20,162 bases of DNA, from the NCBI GenBank assembly GCA_964620675.1, contig CAZUJU010000054.1, positions 1 to 20,162 of the forward strand, given 5' to 3'. The position numbers and the translations under genes were made by a program. The notes below the pieces were generated by a model. The model was given only the letters and a program-made list of their open reading frames with translations. It did not search any database and had not been told where the DNA came from. Within the stretch, counting starts at the first letter, position 1. Every line of letters starts with the position of its first letter. Source of the stretch: CAYSFW01 sp964620675. GTDB lineage: Bacteria > Pseudomonadota > Gammaproteobacteria > UWMA-0217. Positions 8,829-16,778 of the stretch are shown here, piece after piece.

Positions 8829-8851
8829 CGCCGGGCGCGGCTCGGTATACT
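8823..8851 (+). promoter_or_regulatory. Candidate promoter for the lipase-like gene
   Basis: TATACT (8846-8851) is a near-consensus -10 box, with CTGTTT (8823-8828) 17 bp upstream as a weak -35. A start site near 8858 would leave a leader of about 27 bases before the GTG at 8885. Confidence 0.4.
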
Positions 8852-8884
8852 ATGCGGCAATAACGACTACCGCAGCCGCTCACC

Positions 8885-9754
8885 GTGAAATTGCCGCCCG
8901 CCCCTCGCCTGCTGTTCACTCTGCTCGTCACCCTTGCCGTAGCGCCGTGGTCGGCGTTGCAGGCCGATGTCGCGCTCTTGATCCATGGCTATCTCGGCGA
9001 TGCCGATTCGTGGCGGGTCGCCGGTGTCGAGCAAAGCCTGAGCGCAGGCGGTTGGGAAAAGGCCGGTGTCTGGGTGGCGCGGCCGCAGGGGCCGCAGCTA
9101 TACGCCGCCAAGCCGGCGGCGACCGATCAGATCTATTACCCGGTCGCGCTGCCCGCGGGCGCCCCGGCGATGATTCAGGCCGATGCCCTCGAAGCGATCG
9201 TACGCGCGGTCGAGGCGCGTCACCCGGACACGCCACTGCACCTGGTCGGTCACTCCGCAGGCGGCGTGGTGGCACGGTTGAAGCTATTGCGCCACGGCAT
9301 CGGTCGCGTCGCCAGCCTGATCACGATTGCTACACCCCATCTCGGTACCGAGCGCGCGTGGCAGGCGATCGAGGCCACCAACGGCGGCGGCCTGTTCGGA
9401 CCATTCAAGCGGATGCTGACCAAACAGGCGATTGGCGCCGACACCTATCACGCCGTGGAAGCTTCGCGCGGCCTGCTGGCCGATCTTGGACCAGCCGTGC
9501 CCGGCTCACTGCTGTTCTGGATGAACCAGCAATCCCACCCGGAAGTACGCTACGTCTCGGTCATTCGCACCGCGGGCTACAACATGGGGGGCGACATGAT
9601 CGTCCCGGCCTTCAGTCAGGACATGAACCAGGTGCCTACCCTACGCGGTCGCAGCGAGGTGGTACCCGTGGTGCAGGACCATCTGTTGTCACCCGTTGAT
9701 GGACACATCCTGCTTGCCTTGCTCGGCAACGGCCGGGCAACGGGCTCGCCCTAA
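8885..9754 (+). CDS. Exported alpha/beta-hydrolase, lipase/esterase-like
   Basis: 289 residues from GTG 8885; the choice rests on the signal peptide (residues 1-27, LLFTLLVTLAVAPWSALQA) that starts there. The oxyanion-hole motif is LLIHGYLGDADSW (His34-Gly35). The nucleophile elbow is VGHSAGG with Ser124, the usual GxSxG of lipases. Probable remaining triad members are Asp237 in MGGDMIVP and His274 in VDGHILLALL. The order and spacing fit triacylglycerol-lipase or PGAP1-like hydrolases. Substrate is not determinable; a periplasmic or secreted esterase is likely. No lipobox and no adjacent foldase gene are visible. Its stop codon lies about 28 bp from the truncated end of the convergent HD-GYP pseudogene. 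Confidence 0.85.
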   Translation: MKLPPAPRLLFTLLVTLAVAPWSALQADVALLIHGYLGDADSWRVAGVEQSLSAGGWEKAGVWVARPQGPQLYAAKPAATDQIYYPVALPAGAPAMIQADALEAIVRAVEARHPDTPLHLVGHSAGGVVARLKLLRHGIGRVASLITIATPHLGTERAWQAIEATNGGGLFGPFKRMLTKQAIGADTYHAVEASRGLLADLGPAVPGSLLFWMNQQSHPEVRYVSVIRTAGYNMGGDMIVPAFSQDMNQVPTLRGRSEVVPVVQDHLLSPVDGHILLALLGNGRATGSP

Positions 9755-9782
9755 GGTTCGCCGAGCCGGCGTGAGGGTATCG

Positions 9783-10884
9783 CCGGCCACCGCCATCAGG
9801 CGTGCCGACAGCGGAATCGCGTCGCCAGCCAGGCCCTGCGGATAGCCCCCACCGTCCCAACGCTCGTGATGACTGTAGGCGATCTCCTTCGCGAAGCGTA
9901 GGAATGAATCGCCACCGTTGCCCAACTCGCGTTCCGCGTGGTCAATTGCATCGCGCCCGAACTCACAGTGCCGCTACATCACCGCCCATTCGTCACGATT
10001 CAGCTTGCCGGGTTTGGCCAGAATCCGGTCTGGAACTGCGACCTTGCCGACATCGTGTAGCGGAGCGGACTTGAACATCAACAGGATGGTTTCGTCGTCG
10101 AGTTGACCCTTGAACCTAGATTCCTCGGTTGACCGCCGTTTGAGAACGTAATGCGCTGTATTCGCGACAATACTGTAGTTTATTCGGCTACACCTTCCGG
10201 GTGCACTCGGGCACGTCCAACCGAGGATTCTAGGTTGAACCACAGATGCCCGCGGAGGTGCTGCGCCGGCGCTTTGACATAGTGTTGCGTGCGGCGGATG
10301 TGATTCGCGGTTTCCTGATCACGCGCCGCCACCAGCGAACAAAAAGCCGTGATCGTCGCCCCTTGCGCGGCAATCACCTCCTGTTTGCGGCGCACCAGTT
10401 CTTCGGACTGACGCACGACCTCGCGGGTACGCATGGCGACGAGCCGCTCGAGGTCATTGTTGCGCTCGCGCAGCAGCCGCGTCGCGCACGCGAGACAAAG
10501 GTGATTGCGTACGCGCGCCAGCACGACCGGTGCCGAGAACGGCTTATGGATAAAATCCTCCGCCCCGAGCGAGAACCCAGTTTCCTCCTCGGCCGCGCGC
10601 TCGAGGCTGGTTAAAAAAATCACTGGAATATCGCGGGTCGTGGCATCGGCCTTAAGCCGGCTACACATTTCGAAGCCGTTCATTGTCGGCATCATGACAT
10701 CGCTCAAAATCAGATCCGCGCCGCCGCCAGCTGTGAGATGGTCGAGCGCCGCCCGTGCGCTTCCGACCAGATGCAAGGCATAGTGCGGCTGTAATAGCGA
10801 CTCCAGGATCAACAGGTTCTCGGGTTGATCGTCAACCACGAGTATCTTAGCGCGTCTATCCACCTCATCCCCCGCGATACTCAA
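9783..10884 (-). pseudogene. RpfG-like response regulator (REC + HD-GYP), inactivated
   Basis: Starts at TTG 10884, just after the kinase pseudogene stop. The receiver domain is intact: KILVVDDQPENL, phospho-Asp in LILSDVMMPTMNGFEM, Thr in FLTS, Lys in IHKPFS. A helical linker leads into HD-GYP (AARDQETANHIRRTQHYVKA, then the interrupting element, then SAPLHDVGKVAVPD with the HD pair, and ERWDGGGYPQGLAGD with the GYP motif). Three lesions are visible: a 120-bp element with 5-bp target duplication causes a frameshift; an in-frame TAG at 9974-9976 stands where relatives have Lys (after DEWAVM, before RHCEFGRDAI); and homology stops after SARLMAVA near 9783, losing roughly the last 60 residues. 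Intact relatives hydrolyse cyclic di-GMP. The 5' part could still make a free receiver domain. Confidence 0.9.
10110..10239. mobile_element. 120-bp non-autonomous element (MITE) with IS1380-like ends, plus TTGAA target duplication
   Basis: The element proper is 10115-10234. Its ends are CCTAGATTCCTCGGTTG (10115-10131) and CAACCGAGGATTCTAGG (10218-10234), inverted with one mismatch. They are flanked by the direct repeat TTGAA at 10110-10114 and 10235-10239. The CCTAGATTC end resembles IS1380-family termini such as those of ISEcp1, which also gives 5-bp duplications (recollection of that family, not searched). It has no coding capacity. Removing 125 bp restores the HD-GYP reading frame and yields HLRGHLWFKGQLDDETI, as expected for RpfG relatives. 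Confidence 0.85.
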
Positions 10885-10885
10885 T

Positions 10886-13800
10886 TCACGCCGGCGCCAA
10901 TGGAGCCTCCTGGTGGCTGGACATTTCCGCTAGCATGGTATCCAGCGCCGTTGCGAGCTGGATCGCCTGTTCGGCGCTTTGGTCCACCTGCGCGGCATGG
11001 GCGCTCAACTCGCATTGTCGCGCCAGTTCGAATACGCCTTGCGCCTTTAGATTGCCACTCATTCCCTTCACGCTGTGCGCCAGAAAGCGCAGCGCTTCGA
11101 TATCGCTTGCCCGCGCAGCTTCCCGCAGGCGCTGCGGTGTGAGCGCCTGGCTTTGCAGCGAGACCGCGACAACCTTGTCGACGAAGCTCGCCCCGCCCGG
11201 CAAGCTGCTTGCAAGCGCCGCCCAGTCGACGATCGTTGGAGCGCTGGTGAACGTCTCCTCACTGCCAGCCGAGGATTCGATGTCGGCGGCTTCAGCCCCG
11301 GGACCTCGGCCGACACAGCGCTGGATCGTTGCGACCAACAGCGACAGATCAATCGGCTTGGCTACGTGCTCAACCATTCCCGCCGCGATACAGCGTGCGC
11401 GCTCCTCGGGCATCGCGTGCGCCGTGAGCCCAATCATCGGCAGCCCTGGCGCGAACTCGCGAATACGGCGCGCCGTTTCGTAGCCATCCATCCGCGGCAT
11501 CTGGATATCCGTCAACACCACATCGAACGCCGCTGCCCCGTCCGCACGTAGTCGCTCCAAGGCTGCGACCCCGTCTTCGGCGCACACCACCTCGGCGGCC
11601 TCAACCATCACCATCTCTTCGAGCACCAAACGGTTGACCTCATTGTCCTCGGCGGCGAGCACCCTGAACCCTGCGAGACGCGGACCGTTGTTAACCGAAG
11701 CCGGCCTGTCCGCGCCCGCCGCGAGCAGGTGACGCACACGCAGGGGTCGCTCGATGACGACGAGTTGCTCGCGGAGCGCATCGAGCAGCGGAGGTGACGC
11801 CCCGGGGGTGCAGAGCAGCATAATTCGGGCGCTGCGCTCGATCGCCCGCTGCAACTCCGTACAAGCCCCTGCCTCGCGTAGGCACTCACAGCCCAGTATG
11901 ACCGGGCCGTCGTTCATTGACTTCGCGAGTTGCTCACAATCAGATCCGACGCCAATTACCGGGTCCAGACCTTTCTCGATCGACCGCGCGACCAGCTTGA
12001 TCCCGCGCTCGCGCAGCGGCTCAACCAGCGCGGTATATTCGTGCGCCGGCAGGCCCACCGCCACCAAGGTCGTGAAACTGGGCGGGCAGGTCGCGGCCTC
12101 GGCCACGGTTAACGGCAGGCACACTCGAAACACTGAACCTTTGCCGGGATCGCTTGCTACCTGAATCGTACCGTGCAGTAGACGCGCCAGCCGCTGGCTG
12201 ATCGCGAGGCCCAAACCGGTCCCACCGTAACGACGAGTGGTGGAGCCATCGCCCTGCTCGAAGGGGGTGAAAACACGCCCGATCTGCTCCGCCGTCATCC
12301 CGATCCCAGTGTCCGTCACGGTAAATATGATTTGTCCAGCGGCGCTTCGCACATCAAGTCCGATCGCGCCGGCGGCAGTAAATTTCACCGCATTGGCGAG
12401 GAGCTTGACGAGAACCTGAGAGATTCGCAGCGGATCGCCAACGCACGATCGTGGTTAATCGATCGCCTCGTTGACCGAAAACGCGAGATTCTTGGCGTAT
12501 GCCCGGGCCGAGGTGACGTCGACCACGCGATCGATCACCTTGCCAAGGTTGAAACGCACCAACTCTAATCGCAGTTTGCCGGCCTCGATCTTGGAGAAAT
12601 CCAGCACATCGTTGACTGCACCCAGCAGCAATTGGCCTGAGAGCCTGTGAAAATATCCCGCGATCTACTGCGGCCGCCCCTGGGCGCGGTGTCCTGCGTT
12701 GCAAGAGGCCCGAAATCGGGTCATGTAGGCCCGCTACACTCCCCAATTTCGGACCCCTTGCGCCTTGTTCACCACGCCCAGGGTCGCCCTCGCGACGATC
12801 GAGGATGTTTTCACAGGCTCTGAGTCGAGAATATGCGCAAAGGTATCGTGCGCCTTGCGCCCTTCGCGCTCGCGCAGCCCGACCTGCGCCAGACCGAGCA
12901 AGGCGTTGAGCGGGGTGCGAATTTCGTGACTCATATTGGCGAGAAACTCACTCTTGGCGCGCGCCAGACGCTGAGCCTCCGCGAGTGCGGCTTCGCGGGC
13001 GGCTTCGGCCTCGCGCCGGGTGGTAATATCGGCAAATCCCACCACCGCGCCGACGATCTCGCCCTTGTGATACATCGGTTGGGTCGCATACTCCACCGGA
13101 ACCGCATGTCCATCGCGGTGCCAAAACACCTCGCGGTCACTGCGCACCGCCTCACCGCGATCCAGCGCCGCAAGCATCGACCAGCTTGCGCGCGGGTAAG
13201 GAATGCCACCGCGACCCGAATTCTGAATGGTTTGATGGACATCGCGGCCAATCAGGTCCGCCGCGGAGTACCCGAGCAAACGGCAGGCCGCCGAATTGAC
13301 GAAGGTGAAACAGCCCCGCGCGTCAAAGCCGAAAATCCCGTCGGCGCTGGATTCGAGGATCAAACGCAACTGCCCTTCCGTCGCTTCGAGTTCGGTGGTG
13401 CGTGCGGAGACCAGTTCCTCCAGGTGCGCTTGGTGCATCTGCAACGCCTGCTGCGCGCGGCGAATTTCGGTCACGTCCTGCGTCGTTCCAATCGCGAACC
13501 GCGGCGACCCGGCCTCGATCGTGATCTCGGCGCGCTCGCGCAGCCAACGCAACTCGCCGCTTACCTCGATACGGTGTTCGATATCGTAAGGTGCGCCCGC
13601 GAGCGCCGCGTTCCATGCCCGCGTGACCCTATCGCGATCTTCAGGCAGGACCATCGCGAAGAACGCCTCGGAATCAAGCGGGCGGCTCATCGGCATCCCA
13701 AGCAGGCGGTAGGTCTCCTCGGACCAATTGAGCACATCCGTCGCCAGGTCAAGGGTCCAACTGCCGGTGTGCGAAACCGCCTGCGCCTGGCGCAGTGCGC

Positions 13801-15826
13801 GCTCGCTGTCACGCAAGGCCCCTTCGATTCGCTTGCGCTCGGTAATATCCACCGCGCTGATGACGACATGCAGTTTGTCGCCCATCGGCAATGGCCCAAG
13901 ACTGATCTCGAGCGGAAACTCGCGGCCGTCGCGGCGGCGGCCATACGGCTCGCGTTCTTCGCCCATCGGTCGCGGTTTGGGGTCACCGATATAGTCCCGA
14001 AAATGCGTGTGATGACTGCCGTGGAACCGTTCAGGGACCAACGCGTCGATCGAGGCACCGGTTAGTGTTCCGCGCGGGTAACCGAATATCGATTCCGCTT
14101 TGGCGTTGGCGCGCACGATGCGACCGCCCTCGTCGACCACGAGCATCGCGTCGGGCGCGGTATCAAGAATCAAGTTGGCGCGCGCGTCGCTCTCACGCAG
14201 CGCGGCCTCCATCGCCTTGCGCTCAGTCATGTCGAAATGCGTGCCGATCATGCGCTTGGGCTGACCGTCGGCCGTCCATTCGATGATCTTGCCTCGATCG
14301 AGGATCCAGCGGTAACTACCGTCCTTGGCGCGAAGTCGATGCTCGCTTTGGTAGTAATCGACCTCGCCGAGGCCATGGACCCAACGTTCGACGCCATCGC
14401 CGACCCGAACGATCGGATATCTGCGGTCGAACCGCAGTCGCCGCGCAAAGCAATCGCGCAGGTACTCCTGCAGCTCCGCGCGAATATCCTGGCGGAGCAC
14501 CAGCCCCCAGCCTTCGGACGTACGCTCGAAACGCTCGTCGATGCCAAAGATCTGGTCGAGCATTTCCGAGCTCGTCCAGCGATTGGTCTGAATGTCGTAG
14601 AAATAACTGCCGATGCGCGCAACGTGCTGCGCCTCGCGCAATTGGCGCTCGCTTTCTTGTAACGCGCGCGCGATCCGGTTGCGTTCGGTGATATCGAGGT
14701 GAGTCCCGACCAGGCGTCGAGTGGCGTCGCGGTCGGCTGTCACCAGCGATGCCCGGGACAAGATATCGAGATAATGGCCATCTCTATGCCGCATCCGAAA
14801 CTCGACCACGAAAAGCTCGAGCCGACCACCGAGATAGTCGTGCACGATCGCAAGCACGCGCGCCTCGTCTTCCGGATGGACCAGCGTGCGCCAGGTATTC
14901 AGATCGCCGGCCAGTTCATCGGCACCATAACCCAGCATGGACTTCCATCGCGGCGAGTAATACACCGCGTCCGTCGCCAGATCCCAATCCCATAATCCAT
15001 CGTTCGCGCCGTTCATCGCCCGTTGCAAACGCTCCTCGCTCACCCTGAGTGATTGGATCGTCTCGGCGCGGCGCACCTCCTCCTGCATGTAGGCCAAGGC
15101 GAGACTGAGTTCGGTCGCAAGATCCTCCAGCAAGCGCAGTTGAGTTTCGTCGAGCGACTCGGTGCCGTTGCTGCGATGCAGCGTGATCACCGCCTCTACC
15201 GACTGGTCCACGCGGACTGGCAAAATGAGTATTCCGTCCGCGTCGAATGCCTGCGCGTAACGCTGCCAAATCTCGCTGCCGGGCGTGTGCGCGGGCACGT
15301 GACTGTTGAACGGGAGCGCCGAACTTAAAGCCGATCCGAGTCCATCCGGCGATTTGGCCGTATCGGCCAGCGCGACGTTGAGCGCGTGCTCGCGCGCACG
15401 GTCACCGGCCCGCACGAACACCGCGAACGCGCGGGCATCCTCCGCCAGCCCGCCGATCCAGACGAAGTCAAAACCGCCGCGGCCTACCGCGGCCTCGCAG
15501 ACGGTGCGAAATAAAGACGTCTGGTCGCGGTCATGGATGACGGCTCGATTGACCTCACCCAGCAGGTCTCTGATCCCCTGCGTCCGCTCGCTCGCGGCGA
15601 GGCGAGCCGCGAACTGGCGCTGCGCCAAACGGATCAGTACATAAACCAGCGCGGTCGAGAGAAGTACGTAACCCAGACCCTTTTAGGTTTGCAGGTGCGT
15701 GATCTCGTTGATCTGCCGCCCAAGGCCGGCGACGAAGCGGTCGCTCAGTAAAATCCACAACGCACCCAGCAACCCGTAGAGACCGGCCAGAGCGATGGCA
15801 TGAACTCGAGAAGCATTTCGTAACAC
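10886..15826 (-). pseudogene. Multi-PAS hybrid sensor histidine kinase, inactivated
   Basis: Start is GTG 15826 with AGGGA six bases upstream and a TAA just before it. The restored protein would be about 1585 residues: membrane spans about 9-27 and 51-66, GAF about 85-248, PAS blocks about 266-383, 396-537 (chimeric), 548-666, 680-792 and 816-938, then HisKA with NMSHEIRTPLNALLG (His967), HATPase (TDTGIGM, GGTGLGLAIS), a degenerate receiver-like region, a receiver with AAEDNEVNR and TDIQMPRMDG, and an Hpt domain (LAHSVKGMSGNL). Lesions: TAA at 15683-15685 in LQT*KGLGY, where relatives have LQTYKG; a 180-bp element at 12641-12820 bringing an in-frame TAG (12734-12736); and TAA at 12455-12457 between NEAID and PRSCVGDPLRISQ. 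A C-terminal receiver-Hpt fragment might still be made. It was coupled to the HD-GYP gene, whose start follows by one base. Confidence 0.92.
12638..12823. mobile_element. 180-bp palindromic non-autonomous element (MITE), IS5/IS1031-like, with TGA target duplication
   Basis: The element proper is 12641-12820. Its ends are perfect 13-bp inverted repeats, GAGCCTGTGAAAA (12641-12653) and TTTTCACAGGCTC (12808-12820), bordered by the direct repeat TGA at 12638-12640 and 12821-12823. The interior is an imperfect long palindrome: GGCCCGAAATCGGG near 12708 pairs with CCCCAATTTCGGACC near 12742, and the outer CCCTGGGCG blocks also pair, so the RNA would fold into a long hairpin. It encodes no transposase. 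Excision with one TGA joins ILDS to GQLLLG, restoring the kinase exactly. A 3-bp TNA duplication fits the IS1031 group of IS5 (family assignment is inference). Confidence 0.9.
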
Positions 15827-16271
15827 GGCCGTCCCTGGTTAAATGGCTTGAATCCCGAACACGTGCGCAGGCCCGCGATACCGCACACCGTTGCGTTGGG
15901 CGCAACCGGATGCAGCGATCGAACGCTTTGCCCACAATGGAAAAGCGGCTTCGGATACCTCTCACACCGTCATCGTGAATTGAACTGGCGGTCCAAGAGT
16001 ATGCCCTCGCCGCGATGCGCTCAATAGCGTTGTTTATCAATCAGGACATCGATCATGGCGCACGCTTTTCCTATACGTTTCAACATGTAGTGAAGCCGGT
16101 GAAAGTAGCCCGAAACGCATGACCGCCGGTAACACAATTTGGCCCGATGCCTTCAATGGGACCGCGCGCACGCGACCCGATGGCAATGCTTGGTCGCCTT
16201 GGTGAAATGGCTTTACCGCTCAGGATTCGGTCACGTTGCGACACACCTCATCCCGCGATACCGGCCAACGC
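15827..16271. other. Gene-free stretch upstream of the kinase pseudogene and before tRNA-Ser
   Basis: No recognisable protein on either strand. It should hold the former promoter of the hybrid kinase (leftward) but no clear hexamer pair was identified. A minor feature is the repeated CCCGCGATACCG at about 15872 and 16253, 12 bp long, which may be chance. Confidence 0.4.
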
Positions 16272-16301
16272 TGGCAACCCGCACCCGCATTCGGCTAGAA
16301 T
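16272..16301 (+). promoter_or_regulatory. Candidate promoter of the tRNA-Ser gene
   Basis: TAGAAT (16296-16301) as -10 and TGGCAA (16272-16277) as a weak -35, 18 bp apart. The predicted start near 16308 lies about six bases before the mature tRNA. Confidence 0.45.
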
Positions 16302-16313
16302 CCGCAGCGCGAC

Positions 16314-16401
16314 GGAGAGGTGGCTGAGCGGTCGAAAGCGGCGGTCTTGAAAACCGTTGAAGGGTAACCTTCCGGGGGTTCGAATCCCTCCCTCTCCGCC
16401 A
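16314..16401 (+). tRNA. tRNA-Ser (anticodon UGA)
   Basis: 88 bases with CCA encoded (16399-16401). The acceptor stem GGAGAGG (16314-16320) pairs with CCTCTCC (16391-16397), with G as discriminator. The D arm starts TGGCTGAGCGG. The anticodon loop CTTGAAA lies between GCGGT and ACCGT, giving anticodon TGA. A long variable arm (GAAGGGTAACCTTCC region) marks a class II tRNA, and the T arm has GGGGGTTCGAATCCCTC. It reads UCA-type serine codons. The 3' end borders a short stretch carrying a transposase scrap and repeats, as is common for tRNA genes used as integration sites. Confidence 0.97.
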
Positions 16402-16417
16402 TCTACCCTTTAAGCCG

Positions 16418-16447
16418 TTGAAAAACTTGAATTATCTTGTTTTTCAA
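16418..16447 (+). terminator. AT-rich hairpin downstream of tRNA-Ser
   Basis: TTGAAAAAC (16418-16426) and GTTTTTCAA (16439-16447) form a perfect 9-bp stem with a 12-base loop, starting 17 bases after the tRNA. It could terminate the tRNA transcript. Because it sits next to the GTGGTACACA repeats, it could instead belong to a decayed integration junction. Confidence 0.45.
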
Positions 16448-16464
16448 TCGCTTGAAATCGCCGA

Positions 16465-16487
16465 GTGGTACACAGAGGTGGTACACA
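16465..16487 (+). repeat. Tandem direct repeat GTGGTACACA x2
   Basis: GTGGTACACA occurs at 16465-16474 and 16478-16487, a 13-bp period. Position about 65 bases past the tRNA 3' end suggests possible recombinase arm-type sites of a lost element; this is inference from location only. Confidence 0.55.
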
Positions 16488-16562
16488 AGCCCCCTGGAAG
16501 TGCCGCTCGTCATGAGAAACCAAACCCATCTGTTCAAGCGTGCCGGGTTGCACGACAGCCCC

Positions 16563-16673
16563 CTGAAGGCGTTGGATCGGCAACTCCAGAAACTGGAAGT
16601 CCAGATCGAGACCTGGCACCGGGAGAACGCCGCCAGCAAGAAACGGGCACAGATTCCCGGCATCGGTTCGATC
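16563..16673 (+). pseudogene. Remnant of an IS110-family transposase
   Basis: One frame of this gene-free gap gives LKALDRQLQKLEVQI, then ETWHRENAASKKRAQIPGIGSI. This matches the coiled-coil segment and the (A/T)IPGIG(P/S) motif that opens the Tnp_20 domain of IS110/IS116/IS902 transposases. Neither the N-terminal DEDD nuclease domain nor the rest of Tnp_20 (expected TASALVA and the catalytic serine region) is present: the sequence loses similarity right after GIGSI. It is a fragment of about 37 codons out of roughly 340 in a complete enzyme. The same frame stays open into the ribA gene on the opposite strand by chance. It lies 160 bp past tRNA-Ser. Confidence 0.6.
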
Positions 16674-16778
16674 AAGTCCGATGCGGGCAATCGGTTGGCC
16701 GGGGTGATGGAGCGGACCGACAAGAACGCGGCCGTGGCGGCATCACCGCCAGACGAGTGCCACGCAGATGCCTCAGCT

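Noticed and set aside
9765..9787. 7-bp inverted repeat GCCGGCG/CGCCGGC after the lipase-like gene
   Set aside because: Short, GC-only, no T tract, and it lies at the breakpoint of the HD-GYP pseudogene; too weak to call a terminator.
12354..12746. 130-codon minus-strand frame spanning the inserted element
   Set aside because: It is out of frame with the conserved kinase sequence; the correct frame gives the AVNDVLDFSKIEAGKL block.
12833..14065. 410-codon plus-strand open frame
   Set aside because: Antisense to the PAS-rich kinase; GC-rich codon bias opens the opposite frame and no known motif appears.
9974..15685. Stop-codon readthrough or a changed genetic code as an explanation for the in-frame stops
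   Set aside because: Intact genes in the window end normally with TAA, TAG and TGA, and two insertions with target duplications show genuine gene damage.
10860..16260. CACCTCATCCC followed by GCGATAC at both about 10861 and 16243
   Set aside because: A gapped 18-base match in a 20-kb GC-rich window with no structure around it; likely chance.
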